64,000 nucleotides of DNA, taken from Nocardia puris. GTDB taxonomy: Bacteria > Actinomycetota > Actinomycetes > Mycobacteriales > Mycobacteriaceae. The stretch covers positions 152,413 through 216,412 of the forward strand of contig NZ_QNRE01000014.1 in assembly GCF_003315035.1 (NCBI RefSeq). The letters run 5' to 3'. The position numbers and the translations under genes are program-made. Positions 32,384 to 41,440 of this stretch are shown one piece after another. Position 1 is the stretch's first letter, and each line of letters starts with the position of its first letter. Below the pieces are notes generated by a model, which did not search any database, was not told the DNA's origin, and saw only the letters and a program-made list of their open reading frames with translations.

Positions 32384-32863
32384 GTGCCGATCTACGCCGC
32401 CTACGGGTCCAACATGGATCCGTCCCAGATGCTCGAGCGCTGCCCGCACTCCCCCATGAACGGGACCGGATGGCTGGAGGGCTGGCGACTCACCTTCGCC
32501 GGCGACGACATCGGGTGGGAAGGGCCGCTGGCCACGGTCGTCGAGGACCCGGGCTCGCGCGTGTTCGTGGTGCTCTACGACGTGTCCCCCGAGGACGAAC
32601 AGCGTCTGGACCGCTGGGAGGGTTCGGATTTCGGCATCCACAAGAAGATCCGCCTGCGCGTCACCCCCAGCCCCGGCAGCGGCACCGAACCCCGCCTGGC
32701 CTGGCTCTACGTCCTGGACGCCTACGAGGGCGGGCACCCCTCGGCCCGCTACCTCGGCGTGATCGCCGACGCCGCCGAAAAGGCAGGCGCGCCAGAGGAA
32801 TACGTGCACGGTTTGCGCACGCGCAACAGCCGGAACGTGGGACCGGGGAACTTCTCGGGGTAG
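32384..32863 (+). CDS. Gamma-glutamylcyclotransferase-like protein
   Basis: This 159-residue protein has the GGCT/AIG2 fold: the substrate-binding loop IYAAYGSNMDPSQM (YGSN) and the catalytic Glu region in LDRWEGSDFGIHKKIRL. Family members release 5-oxoproline from gamma-glutamyl amines or peptides. The start is GTG 32384 with a leaderless promoter. It is convergent with the amidohydrolase pair, which may process related amide substrates (inference). Confidence 0.82.
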   Translation: MPIYAAYGSNMDPSQMLERCPHSPMNGTGWLEGWRLTFAGDDIGWEGPLATVVEDPGSRVFVVLYDVSPEDEQRLDRWEGSDFGIHKKIRLRVTPSPGSGTEPRLAWLYVLDAYEGGHPSARYLGVIADAAEKAGAPEEYVHGLRTRNSRNVGPGNFSG

Positions 32864-32902
32864 GGGCGCTCCCCGGGACGAGCCCGGGGAGCGGCAAACC
32901 GG

Positions 32903-34240
32903 CTAGCGCGGCGGCTGTTGCAGCACGATGTTCGTCAGGACTCGTACGCCTACCGCGAGGGCGCGTTCGTCGATGTCGAAAGTCGGCTGGTGCAGGTCGA
33001 GCTGGTCGCCGTGGCCGGACCAGACGCCCAGGCGCGCCATGGCGCCGGGGACCTCCTCCAGGTACCAGGAGAAGTCCTCGCCGCCGCCGGACTGCGGAGT
33101 GTCGGCCAGCGCGTCGGGGCCGAGGGCGCGGATGGCGTCCTCGAACACGCGGGTCGAGTGCTCGTCGTTGACCACCGGCGGCACGCCGCGGCGGTAGTTG
33201 AGCTGGTAGCGCACGCCGGTGGGGGCGAGCAGGCCGTCGACGATCTCGTGCACCATCGGCTCCAGCAGCGACCACGTCGCGTGATCGCCGGTGCGCACCG
33301 TACCGGTGAGCATGCCGGTCTGCGGAATCGCGTTGGGCGCCTTGCCCGCCGACACCGCACCCCACACCATCACCGTGCTGGTGCGCGGGTCGATGCGGCG
33401 ACTCAGCAAGCCGGGCAGCCCGGTGATCACGGTGCCGATCGCGTACACCAGATCGCTGGTCAGGTGCGGGCGCGAGGTGTGGCCGCCCGGCGAGTCCAGC
33501 ACGAGTTCCACCGTGTCGGCGGCCGAGGTGATCGCACCGACCCGCACGCCCACCCGGCCCACCTCGAGGCGCGGATCGCAGTGCAGCGCGAAGATCCGCT
33601 CCACACCCTCCATCGCACCCGCGGCGACCATATCGATGGCGCCGCCAGGCATGACCTCCTCGGCGGGCTGGAACACCAGCCGCACGCCGACGGGCAGGTC
33701 GGGCACCTCCGCCAGCGCCAGCGCGGTGCCGAGCAGGATGGTGGTGTGCGCGTCGTGGCCGCACGCGTGCGAGACGCCGGGCACGGTCGAGGCGAAGCTG
33801 AGCCCGGTGAACTCCTGCAACGGCAGCGCGTCCATATCGGCGCGCAGGCCGATGCGCGGACCCTCCGGGCCGATATCGCAGATCAGGCCGGTGCCGCCCG
33901 GCATGCGCTGCGGGTTCAGGCCGGCCTTGGTGAGCCAGGTGGCGACGAACTCGGTGGTGGCGAACTCGGTGCGCGACAGTTCCGGGTTGGCGTGGATGTG
34001 CCTGCGCCACTGCACCAGGTCGTCGGCGTGCTCGACCAGCCAGCCGTCCACCAGGCGGCGCGCCGTCGTCGCGGAGTCGGCCCTGCCGGGAGCGTCGGGG
34101 ACGAGACAGGCCGCGGCCTTGGGTCCCGTCGCCCGTGCCGAGGCGTTCGACAGCGCGGCGCTCGCGGGACCCTCCGCGATACCGCGTGCCGACGCCTCGG
34201 GGCCCATGCCTCGCGCCCCCGATCGGCCGGAAGTGCTCAC
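32903..34240 (-). CDS. amiA1: M20-family amidohydrolase AmiA1
   Basis: This 445-residue metallo-hydrolase belongs to the M20D (hippurate/IAA-amino acid hydrolase) group. It shows RRHIHANPELSRTE, RADMDALPLQEF, HACGHDAHTTILLGTA (metal ligands), VFQPAEEVMPGG (catalytic Glu) and LHCDP. The first ~65 residues are a non-conserved Ala/Gly/Arg-rich extension. It starts at GTG 34240, overlapping the upstream amidohydrolase stop by 4 bp. The pair corresponds in order to Rv3305c/Rv3306c. Physiological substrates are unknown. Confidence 0.88.
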   Translation of the reverse strand: MSTSGRSGARGMGPEASARGIAEGPASAALSNASARATGPKAAACLVPDAPGRADSATTARRLVDGWLVEHADDLVQWRRHIHANPELSRTEFATTEFVATWLTKAGLNPQRMPGGTGLICDIGPEGPRIGLRADMDALPLQEFTGLSFASTVPGVSHACGHDAHTTILLGTALALAEVPDLPVGVRLVFQPAEEVMPGGAIDMVAAGAMEGVERIFALHCDPRLEVGRVGVRVGAITSAADTVELVLDSPGGHTSRPHLTSDLVYAIGTVITGLPGLLSRRIDPRTSTVMVWGAVSAGKAPNAIPQTGMLTGTVRTGDHATWSLLEPMVHEIVDGLLAPTGVRYQLNYRRGVPPVVNDEHSTRVFEDAIRALGPDALADTPQSGGGEDFSWYLEEVPGAMARLGVWSGHGDQLDLHQPTFDIDERALAVGVRVLTNIVLQQPPR

Positions 34241-35478
34241 CGAATGTCCTCCTGTCGTTGGAGCAGTCGTTGCAACAACCTGTCTCTGTGTTCTTCATCG
34301 CGGGCGACGGCCACGGCGGTACGCGCGAGCGCGATCGCCCCATCGATGACCGCACGATCCGCCGAGGCGTTGACGCTCGCCGCGGCGAACTCGGGCTGAT
34401 GCGTCACCGCTGCACCGGCGTCGATGCCGATGACCGGATGGATGCCCGGGATGACGTTGGTGACGTTGCCCATATCGGTGCTGCCGAGCGGGCGCCGCGC
34501 CTCGAGTTCCGGTGCGATCGGCACCCGTCCCAGGCCGGCGATCTGCTCGCGATAGGCACACAGTAGTGCCGGATCGGGCGTCAGCTCGGTATATGTGGGC
34601 GCCAGCGTCCGGATTTCGTGGGTGCATCCGGTCGCGAGCGCACCCGCCTCGAAACAAGCCGATGCGCGTCGCATCAGATCGTCGAGGGCCGCGGAGTCGA
34701 CTGCGCGCAGGTAGTAGAGCAGTTCCGCACGGCCGGGCACGATGTTGGGGGCTACGCCGCCGTCGCCGACTATACCGTGAAGTTGCTGGCCGGGCTGGAG
34801 GTGTTGACGCAGCAAACCCAGCGCCACCTGCGCGACGGTGACGGCGTCGCCCGCATTGCGGCCCATCTCCGGCGCCGCGCTGGCATGCGCCTCGCGCCCG
34901 TGGAAGACCACGCCCAGATCGGCCAGCGCCAGCGATCGCGCGCCCGCGATGTCGTAGGGACCGGGGTGCACCATCATCGCCATGGCGATGTCGTCGAACG
35001 CGCCGCGCTCGAGCATGAGCACCTTGCCGCCGCCGCTCTCCTCGGCGGGCGTGCCCAGCACCACGACGGTGAGTCCCAGCGCGTCGGCCACCTCGGCCAG
35101 GCCGAGCGCCGCGCCCACCGCCGACGCCGCGATGATGTTGTGCCCGCAGGCGTGGCCGATCTCGGGCAGCGCGTCGTATTCGGCGCAGATCCCGACGGTC
35201 AGCGCGCCGCTGCCGAAGCGTGCTCGAAACGCCGTGGGCAGCTCGGCGACACCGGTCTCGATCTCGAAGCCGCGTTCGGCCAGCGGCGCGATGGTCTTGG
35301 CGACGCTGCGCGTCTCCTCGAAAGCCAGCTCCGGTTCGGCGTGGATGGCGTGCGACAGGTCGACGAGCCGGTCACGCGCCGCCCACACGGCGGCGTCCGA
35401 GGTCGCGGCGGCGTCGTCGGCGCGGACGGCGCGCGTCGCGCCGCTCGTCTCCGGTGGCCCGCTGCGCGGTGGTGGCAT
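34237..35478 (-). CDS. amiB1: M20-family amidohydrolase AmiB1
   Basis: A 413-residue M20 peptidase/amidohydrolase, upstream member of the coupled pair. Motifs are IHAEPELAFEE, GICAEYDALPEIGHACGHN, VVLGTPAEESGGGKVLML, VHPGPYD, FHGREAHASAAPEMGRNAGD (dimerisation lid) and STDMGNVTNVIPGIHP. This resembles the AbgB/p-aminobenzoyl-glutamate hydrolase-like branch. ATG 35478 is the chosen start (MPPPRSGPPETSG). The two products are related to each other but clearly diverged. Confidence 0.86.
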   Translation of the reverse strand: MPPPRSGPPETSGATRAVRADDAAATSDAAVWAARDRLVDLSHAIHAEPELAFEETRSVAKTIAPLAERGFEIETGVAELPTAFRARFGSGALTVGICAEYDALPEIGHACGHNIIAASAVGAALGLAEVADALGLTVVVLGTPAEESGGGKVLMLERGAFDDIAMAMMVHPGPYDIAGARSLALADLGVVFHGREAHASAAPEMGRNAGDAVTVAQVALGLLRQHLQPGQQLHGIVGDGGVAPNIVPGRAELLYYLRAVDSAALDDLMRRASACFEAGALATGCTHEIRTLAPTYTELTPDPALLCAYREQIAGLGRVPIAPELEARRPLGSTDMGNVTNVIPGIHPVIGIDAGAAVTHQPEFAAASVNASADRAVIDGAIALARTAVAVARDEEHRDRLLQRLLQRQEDIR

Positions 35479-35546
35479 GGCACACAGTCTGGCACTGCGC
35501 CGCGCGCCCGTCGCATCGGTGTCGCCCGGCGCGGGCGTGGCCGGGC

Positions 35547-36251
35547 TCAGCCCACGGCGAACGCCAGGTTCTCCGGGCTGGTCGGCACCGCGAGTCCGGC
35601 GAGCGCGTCGGCGTGCAGCGCGCGCTTGATGATGGGCAGGTTCGGCTTGCGGTTGCCCACCAGTGCCGCGGCCCGCGCGACGGCGGCGGGCAGCAACGCC
35701 TCGGCGTCGGCGGCCTCGTCCACGATGCCCGCCGCGATGGCCTGATCGGCCGGGAAGCGGTGGCCGGTGGTCATGGCCTGCACACACACCTGGTTGCTCA
35801 GGCGATGGGTGAGCAGGGCGTTCATGCCGACGGTGAACGGCATCCCGAGGTGCACCTCCGGCAGGCACCAGAAGCCGCGGTCGGCGCGCATCACGCGGAA
35901 GTCGTGCGAGGTGGCGAGCATGGCGCCCGCGCCGAACGCGTGCCCGTTGACGGCGGCGACGGTGGGCAGCGGGAAGGTCAGCAGCCGCGTGTAGACCGAG
36001 TGCACCTTGTCCAGGTAGCCGTGCATCTCGCCGAGGTTGCCGAACAGCCAGTCGGTGTCGAGGCCGTTGCTGTAGAACTTGCCGGTCGCCGTCGTCACCA
36101 GCGCCGCGGGCCCCTCGGAGGCCTCCACGGTGTCGAGCAGCCCGTGCAGTTCGTCGATCCAGTCCGGGTGGAAACGGTTCTCGCTGTCGGTCTGCCCCTC
36201 GTTCCCGAGGTGCAGCACGAACACATCTCCCTGACGATCCAGATACGGCAT
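35547..36251 (-). CDS. Enoyl-CoA hydratase/isomerase family protein
   Basis: This 234-residue crotonase-fold protein begins MPYLDRQGDVFVLHLGNEGQ. The oxyanion-hole segments are GKFYSNGLDTDWL and AAVNGHAFGAGAMLATSHDF, followed by GFWCLPEVHLGMPFT. The typical first catalytic Glu position of crotonase is not obvious, and the protein is shorter than the usual ~260 residues, closer to delta3-delta2 enoyl-CoA isomerase types. TACGCT on the minus strand (plus 36258-36263) lies 6 nt before ATG 36251, a leaderless arrangement. Confidence 0.85.
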   Translation of the reverse strand: MPYLDRQGDVFVLHLGNEGQTDSENRFHPDWIDELHGLLDTVEASEGPAALVTTATGKFYSNGLDTDWLFGNLGEMHGYLDKVHSVYTRLLTFPLPTVAAVNGHAFGAGAMLATSHDFRVMRADRGFWCLPEVHLGMPFTVGMNALLTHRLSNQVCVQAMTTGHRFPADQAIAAGIVDEAADAEALLPAAVARAAALVGNRKPNLPIIKRALHADALAGLAVPTSPENLAFAVG

Positions 36252-36584
36252 GCGTGCAGCGTATAACCCCGCCGGACCAACCCCTACTCGCGGGTAGCCC
36301 CGGCCGGGCGGCACTCGGCAACACCTCGGCACAGCAACCCCGGACGCGCCCCGACCTGCTGCGAAAACGCAAGATCCGCGCTCTCCCCGCCACCCCGGGG
36401 AGGGAGCCCGACGACCGACCGTTCGCGGCCGTCTCGCGCCAAAAACACCGGGCACACCCGCCCCCGGGCTCGCCCTACCGTCCGCGTCACCCGTGCGCAG
36501 AGGCTTGCCCCGCCCATCGCCGTCCACCCGCCGCCGGGGGCACCAACGCAGCCGCCGGGGGCACCAACGCAGTAGTGTGGCGGC
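36252..36584. promoter_or_regulatory. Divergent intergenic region, hydratase / punA
   Basis: This 333-bp gap contains both divergent promoters and no credible gene. The TACGCT -10 of the hydratase is at its left edge. The punA -10, TAGTGT at 36573-36578, lies 6 nt before ATG 36585. A 21-bp tandem duplication abuts the punA promoter. Confidence 0.5.
36530..36571. repeat. Two exact 21-bp tandem copies upstream of punA
   Basis: GCCGCCGGGGGCACCAACGC followed by A occurs twice back to back (36530-36550, 36551-36571). It ends one base before the TAGTGT -10 of punA, so it covers the -35 region. Confidence 0.8.
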
Positions 36585-37364
36585 ATGCTTGCCGAACAGG
36601 CCGCGGAGGCGATCGCCGAACGTACTGGAGTGCCGCGTCACCGGGTCGCGGTGGTGCTGGGGTCGGGGTGGCAGGAGGCGGCGGCGGAGATCGGCGCGCC
36701 CACCGCGTCGGTGCCGATGCCGGAGCTGCCCGGGTTCGGGACGCCGAGCGCGCAAGGCCATGTGGGCGTGGTGCATTCGGTCGCGGTCGGCGCCACCCCG
36801 GTGCTGCTGCTGATGGGCCGCCAGCACCTGTACGAGGGCTACGAGCCCGCGCAGGTGGTGCACCCGGTGGCGGCAGCGGTGGCCGCGGGCGCGGAGGTCG
36901 TGGTGCTGACGAACGCGGCGGGCGGTATCCGTCCCGGCCTGCGGGTCGGCGAGGCCGTGCTGATCAACGATCACCTGAACCTCACGGCGCGCTCCCCGCT
37001 GACCGGCGCGACGTTCGTGGACCTGGTCGACGCCTGGGATCCGGAGCTGCGCGCCCTGGCCCGCGAGGTCGATCCGAGCTTGACCGAGGGTGTGTACGCG
37101 GGTCTCATCGGTCCGCAGTACGAGACGCCCGCCGAGATCCGCATGCTGCGCACCGTCGGCGCCGATCTGGTCGGCATGTCGACGGTGCTGGAGGCCATCG
37201 CGTGCCGCGCGCTGGGCGCCCGGGTGCTCGGCATCTCGCTGGTGACGAATCTGGCCGCGGGCGTGACGGGTGAGCACCTGTCGCACGCGGAGGTGCTGGC
37301 CGAGGGCCAGGCGGCGGCGCCGCGCCTGGGCAAGCTGCTGCGCGGCGTGCTGGAACGGCTGTAG
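36585..37364 (+). CDS. punA: Purine nucleoside phosphorylase
   Basis: This 259-residue trimeric-type PNP cleaves inosine and guanosine with phosphate to base and ribose 1-phosphate. Signatures are VAVVLGSGWQEAA (phosphate), GRQHLYEGYEPAQVVHPVA, LTNAAGGIRPGLRVGEAVLI, GLIGPQYETPAEIRMLR, VGMSTVLEAIACRALGARVL and SLVTNLAAG. The next gene, pmmB, starts at the base after the stop, so the two form an operon. The product can feed the mutase. The orthologue is Rv3307 (deoD). Confidence 0.95.
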   Translation: MLAEQAAEAIAERTGVPRHRVAVVLGSGWQEAAAEIGAPTASVPMPELPGFGTPSAQGHVGVVHSVAVGATPVLLLMGRQHLYEGYEPAQVVHPVAAAVAAGAEVVVLTNAAGGIRPGLRVGEAVLINDHLNLTARSPLTGATFVDLVDAWDPELRALAREVDPSLTEGVYAGLIGPQYETPAEIRMLRTVGADLVGMSTVLEAIACRALGARVLGISLVTNLAAGVTGEHLSHAEVLAEGQAAAPRLGKLLRGVLERL

Positions 37365-38858
37365 ATGCTGCGGTTCGGGACGGCGGGCCTGCGCGGCCCG
37401 TTGCGCGAGGGCCCCGACGGGATGAACGTCACCACCGTGTCGCGCGCGACGGCCGGTGTGGTCGAGTGGCTGCGCGGGCGCTGCCTGGGCGGTGGCCGCG
37501 TGGTGGTGGGCCGCGACGCCCGGCACGGTTCGCACGATTTCGCCACGGCCACCGCGGAGATCTTCGCGGCGGCCGGTTTCGACGTGACGCTGCTGCCGCG
37601 TCCGCTGCCCACGCCGGTGGTGGCGTTCGCGGTGCGCGAGCTGGGCGCGGTGGCGGGGGTGCAGATCACGGCCTCGCACAACCCGCCCGCCGACAACGGC
37701 TACAAGCTGTACTTGGACGGCGGCTCGCAGCTGATCGCGCCCGCCGACACCGAGATCGAGCGGTGCATCGAGGCCGTCGCCGAGCCGATCGACCGCGCGC
37801 CGGTCGAACCCGCCGGTGACGGCCTCGCGGCGCGCTATCTCGACCGCGTGGCGGGACTGCCCGCCGCGATCGGTGGTCCCGGCGAGCGGGCCGAGGTCCG
37901 TGTCGCGCTCACCCCGCTGCACGGGGTCGGCGGCGAGCTCGCGGTGGGCGCGCTCGTAGCGGCCGGGTTCACCGATGTGCACGTGGTGGACGAGCAGTTC
38001 GCGCCGGACCCGGACTTCCCGACGGTCGCTTTCCCGAATCCCGAGGAGCCGGGCGCGGCGGATCTGCTTCTGGCCCTTGCGGATCGGGTGGACGCGGATA
38101 TCGCCATCGCCCTCGATCCCGACGCGGACCGTTGTGCGGTCGGTGTGCGCGGCCCCGACGGCTGGCGCATGTTGCGGGGCGACGATACGGGCGTCCTGCT
38201 CGGCGACTATGTCTTGCGCACAGCGCCGCCGGACTCGCTGGTTGCGACCACAGTCGTGTCCTCGCGACTGCTATCGAAGCTGGCCCCTGCCCGTGGCGCT
38301 CGCTATGCCGAGACGCTGACCGGGTTCAAGTGGCTGGCCCGCGCGGGTGACGGCCTGGTCTACGCCTATGAGGAAGCGATCGGCCACTGCGTCGATCCGG
38401 CGACGGTGCGCGACAAGGACGGCATCTCCGCCGCCGTGCTGGCGGTCGACCTGGTCGCCCGGCTGAAGGCGCGCGGCCGCACGCTCCACGACGACCTCGC
38501 CGACTACGCGGTCGAGTTCGGCCTGCACGCGGGCGACCAGGTCTCCCTGCGCCTGGCCGACGCCGACGCGGCCGCCGCCGTGGTGGCCCGCCTGCGTACC
38601 GACCCGCCCGCCGATATCGCGGGCGAGCCGATGAAGTGCACCGATCTGCTCACCGTGCGCGGCCGGATGCGCACCGACGCGCTGATCTTCGAGGGCGACA
38701 CCTCGCGCGTGGTGATCCGTCCCTCGGGCACCGAACCGAAGCTCAAGTGCTACCTGGAGGTCGTGGTCCCGGTCGACGGCCACGCGGCGCTCCCCGAGGC
38801 GAGACGAGCCGCCGCCCAACGCCTCTCGGCGCTCGCGGAGTTCTGCCGGGCGCTGTAG
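37365..38858 (+). CDS. pmmB: Phosphohexomutase (phosphomannomutase/phosphoglucomutase family)
   Basis: A 497-residue alpha-D-phosphohexomutase. It has the active-site serine loop ITASHNPPADNGYK (Ser near 104), the metal loop ALDPDADRC (about 250), a sugar-binding loop region with YAYEEAIGH and the phosphate loop RPSGTEPKLKCY (about 452). The start FGTAGLRGPLREGP is typical. Coupled to punA with no gap, it probably also converts ribose 1-phosphate to ribose 5-phosphate, as PGM2-like members do (inference). It corresponds to Rv3308. Confidence 0.93.
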   Translation: MLRFGTAGLRGPLREGPDGMNVTTVSRATAGVVEWLRGRCLGGGRVVVGRDARHGSHDFATATAEIFAAAGFDVTLLPRPLPTPVVAFAVRELGAVAGVQITASHNPPADNGYKLYLDGGSQLIAPADTEIERCIEAVAEPIDRAPVEPAGDGLAARYLDRVAGLPAAIGGPGERAEVRVALTPLHGVGGELAVGALVAAGFTDVHVVDEQFAPDPDFPTVAFPNPEEPGAADLLLALADRVDADIAIALDPDADRCAVGVRGPDGWRMLRGDDTGVLLGDYVLRTAPPDSLVATTVVSSRLLSKLAPARGARYAETLTGFKWLARAGDGLVYAYEEAIGHCVDPATVRDKDGISAAVLAVDLVARLKARGRTLHDDLADYAVEFGLHAGDQVSLRLADADAAAAVVARLRTDPPADIAGEPMKCTDLLTVRGRMRTDALIFEGDTSRVVIRPSGTEPKLKCYLEVVVPVDGHAALPEARRAAAQRLSALAEFCRAL

Positions 38859-38865
38859 CGCGCAC

Positions 38866-39489
38866 TCAGCGCGGACCGAACTGACGGTCCCCCGCGTCGC
38901 CCAGTCCGGGCACGATGTAGGCGTTCTCGTTGAGTCCCGCGTCCACGGCCGCCGTCACCAGGCGCACCGGCAGCCCCGAGTTCTCCAGCGCGGCAATGCC
39001 TTCCGGCGCGGCGACCACGCAGACGGCGGTGATGTCGGTGGCGCCGCGGGCCGCGAGCAGTTCCAGCGTGTGGCGCATGGAGCCGCCCGTGGCGAGCATC
39101 GGGTCGAGCACGTAGACGGGGATGCCCGCGAGGTCGGCGGGCAGCGACTCCAGGTACGGCACGGGCTGGTGGGTGGTCTCGTCGCGGGCGATGCCGACGA
39201 AGCCGACCTGGGCGTTGGGCACGAGTTCGGCCGCCGCGTCCACCATGCCGAGCCCGGCGCGCAGCACCGGGACCAGCAGCGGCGGTTGCGCCAGGCGCAC
39301 ACCCTCGGTCACGGCGACCGGGGTGGCGATCTCGTAGCGGGTGATCGGGGCGTCCCGCAAGGCCTCGTAGACGAGCAGGCCGGTCAGGTCGCGCAGGGCG
39401 GAGCGGAAGACCGGATTCGGTGTGCGGGCGTCGCGCATCGTCGTCAGCAGGGCGGCGGCGAGCGGATGGTCCACGGTGTGCGTGCGCAT
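38866..39489 (-). CDS. upp: Uracil phosphoribosyltransferase
   Basis: This 207-residue enzyme makes UMP from uracil and PRPP. The start MRTHTVDHPLAAALLTTMRD at ATG 39489 is supported by TATCGT 6 nt upstream (leaderless). Motifs are VPVLRAGLGMVDAA, FVGIARDETTHQPVPYLESL and the PRPP loop VLDPMLATGGSM, with the C-terminal uracil site AYIVPGLGDAGDRQFG. It is convergent with pmmB and part of the nucleoside salvage block. Confidence 0.95.
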   Translation of the reverse strand: MRTHTVDHPLAAALLTTMRDARTPNPVFRSALRDLTGLLVYEALRDAPITRYEIATPVAVTEGVRLAQPPLLVPVLRAGLGMVDAAAELVPNAQVGFVGIARDETTHQPVPYLESLPADLAGIPVYVLDPMLATGGSMRHTLELLAARGATDITAVCVVAAPEGIAALENSGLPVRLVTAAVDAGLNENAYIVPGLGDAGDRQFGPR

Positions 39490-39632
39490 GAGGGAACGAT
39501 AAGGTCGTCGGCGAGCCGGATGCCGGACCACCGCAGAATTTTTCCGATGCGAGGGAACCGAACGGGAAGGCCGCGCGTCGAATCAGTTGGATGACGTACT
39601 CTGCCTGGGAACGAACAGATGGGGGAAGCACA

Positions 39633-39950
39633 ATGGTGAAGTTTTCGGCCGATACCGAAGGTATCGCCGCCTATGCCGCTACCGCCGGGACGATGGCCGG
39701 TGAGATGGCCGGCGCCGCCGCGAACGCCGCGGGCGCCTCTCCCGCGCTGCTCGGCCCGATCATGGGGCTCATCGGCGGGGATTTCCTGGCCGCCTACTCG
39801 GCCGCGCACGCCGGCCACGTGGCCTCGATCGCGCAGCTGTCGGCGGTGCTGTCCAGCATGGGCGGGGCGGCGGCGGGCGCCGCGACGGTCCTCACCGAGA
39901 CCGACCTGAACAACGCGGCCGCCCTGCGTTCCGCCGACGTGGACGGGTGA
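39633..39950 (+). CDS. Type VII secretion target, EspC-like helical protein
   Basis: This 105-residue small Ala/Gly-rich protein is predicted to be two long helices (VKFSADTEGIAAYAATAGTM, then FLAAYSAAHAGHVASIAQLS). The layout matches EspC-type ESX secretion-associated proteins (type VII secretion target family). GGGGGAAG lies before ATG 39633. Its stop overlaps the start of the NlpC/P60 gene by 3 bases (GTGA), so it heads a four-gene operon. WxG is not present; recognition rests on the helical pattern and neighbours. Confidence 0.7.
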   Translation: MVKFSADTEGIAAYAATAGTMAGEMAGAAANAAGASPALLGPIMGLIGGDFLAAYSAAHAGHVASIAQLSAVLSSMGGAAAGAATVLTETDLNNAAALRSADVDG

Positions 39951-41074
39951 TCGGCGTGATCGACGTCAACCTCCTCGTCAAACCCTTGCTGGACCTGTTG
40001 AGCAGCTTCGGGACGGGCGTGATGCCCAGCGACGGTCCCTCGGCCTCGCTCACCTCCACCTCCTCGGTGCTCGACCAGTTGCACCAGCTGGGCAAGAACA
40101 GCATCAACCAGATGAACTCCGCGTGGGACGGCGTCGCCGCCGACTCGGCCACCTCCAAGGCGCTACGCGTGCAGACCTCCTCGGCCACCATCTCCGACCG
40201 CGGCAACGAGATGGCCACCGTGGTCGACGCGGCCGCCGCCGAGGTGGAGACCGGCCAGAAGGACCTGAACACCATCGTGCAGTCGTTCGTGAGCCAGGCG
40301 ACCGCGCTCGGGCCCACCATCGCGACGCCCGCCGGATTCACGGTCCTGGTCGGCAGCGCCATCGACCACCTGAACCAGGGCCTCGGCGTGGTCGGCCGGG
40401 TGCGCAGCGAGCTGGACACCCACACGGCCTCGATGAACCAGCTCACCCCGGCACCGTCCACGCCGGCGGTCTCCTCGCTTCCCGGCGCGGTCACCAACCT
40501 CGGCAACTCGGGCCTGCAAGGCCTCACGGGCATGGTCGGTCAGGCCGGTTCACTGCTCTCGTCCGTGGGCAGCACGGCGGTGCAGAGCGCGTCCAAGACC
40601 AGCACCCCGAGCGGCAACCAGAGTTCCCCCAGCTCGAAACTCAAGAGCGACAACAACTCGTCCGGCGTCACCAAGGACGGCGTCAAGGTCACGCTGCCCG
40701 ACGGCAGCGTCGTGGAGGCCCCGAACGAACAGGCCGCCACCGCCGTCGAGAAGGCGCTCAGCGCGGTCGGCACGCCGTACGTGTGGGGCGGCAACACCCC
40801 CGGCCAGGGCATCGACTGCTCCGGCCTGACCAAGTGGGCCTACGGCGAGGCGGGCGTCGAACTGCCGCGCCTGGCCCAGGAACAGCACATCGGCCACCAA
40901 CAGGTGTCGCCGGGTGACCTGATGCCCGGCGACCTGGTCGTCTGGGATGGCCACGTCGCCATGGTCGTCGGCAACGGGCAGCTCGTCGAGGCCGGCGACC
41001 CGGTCTCGGTCAGTTCCATCCGAACGGAGAACATGGGTATGGAGTTCTACGGGTTCTACAGGCCGACGTCATGA
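39947..41074 (+). CDS. NlpC/P60 (C40) hydrolase with type VII-like N-terminal helical domain
   Basis: This 375-residue protein has an N-terminal helical region (about 20-160; MNSAWDGVAADSA gives a W-D-G turn like WXG100 proteins). A Ser/Asn-rich linker follows, then a C-terminal peptidoglycan endopeptidase domain. The catalytic Cys is in GQGIDCSGLTKWAYGEAGVE (about 290) and the His in DGHVAMVVGNGQ (about 336). There is no Sec signal peptide, consistent with export by an ESX system with its EspC-like partner. Likely role: wall remodelling or an ESX-delivered hydrolase effector. Confidence 0.8.
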   Translation: MIGVIDVNLLVKPLLDLLSSFGTGVMPSDGPSASLTSTSSVLDQLHQLGKNSINQMNSAWDGVAADSATSKALRVQTSSATISDRGNEMATVVDAAAAEVETGQKDLNTIVQSFVSQATALGPTIATPAGFTVLVGSAIDHLNQGLGVVGRVRSELDTHTASMNQLTPAPSTPAVSSLPGAVTNLGNSGLQGLTGMVGQAGSLLSSVGSTAVQSASKTSTPSGNQSSPSSKLKSDNNSSGVTKDGVKVTLPDGSVVEAPNEQAATAVEKALSAVGTPYVWGGNTPGQGIDCSGLTKWAYGEAGVELPRLAQEQHIGHQQVSPGDLMPGDLVVWDGHVAMVVGNGQLVEAGDPVSVSSIRTENMGMEFYGFYRPTS

Positions 41075-41421
41075 CCGAACAATCCAACGGCCAGATCCCC
41101 AACGTCACCCTCGCGGTCAGCCAGAACCGGTCGGGCACCATCGCGGTGCGCGCCACCGACCAGGGCATGCCCGTCGAGATCAAGTTCGAGCGCAGCGAAT
41201 ACCGTTACGGCGCACAGGCTCTCGCGAACGAGATCCTGCGCCTCACGCAGCGCTCCGCGATCGCCGCGCGGGCCCGCCGCCGCGAGATCCTCGCCGAATC
41301 CGGGATGCCCGCCGACATCCTGGACCGGCTCGGGCTGCCCACCCGGCAGCAGGCGGTCGACGAGCTGGACCGTATCGACGACGCGGATACGGGTCCGACG
41401 AGCTGGATGAAGCCGGTATGA
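41071..41421 (+). CDS. Small conserved protein of the ESX-associated cluster
   Basis: This 116-residue protein begins MTEQSNGQIPNVTLAVSQNR. A beta-rich first half (GTIAVRATDQGMPVEIKF) is followed by a helix YRYGAQALANEILRLTQRSA and a basic/acidic tail. ATGA overlap with the upstream stop indicates translational coupling. DUF2694-like proteins are found in such clusters, but this match is only tentative. It may be a chaperone or adaptor for the hydrolase (inference). Confidence 0.55.
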   Translation: MTEQSNGQIPNVTLAVSQNRSGTIAVRATDQGMPVEIKFERSEYRYGAQALANEILRLTQRSAIAARARRREILAESGMPADILDRLGLPTRQQAVDELDRIDDADTGPTSWMKPV

Positions 41422-41440
41422 GCGAGCGGAGGGCACAGGC

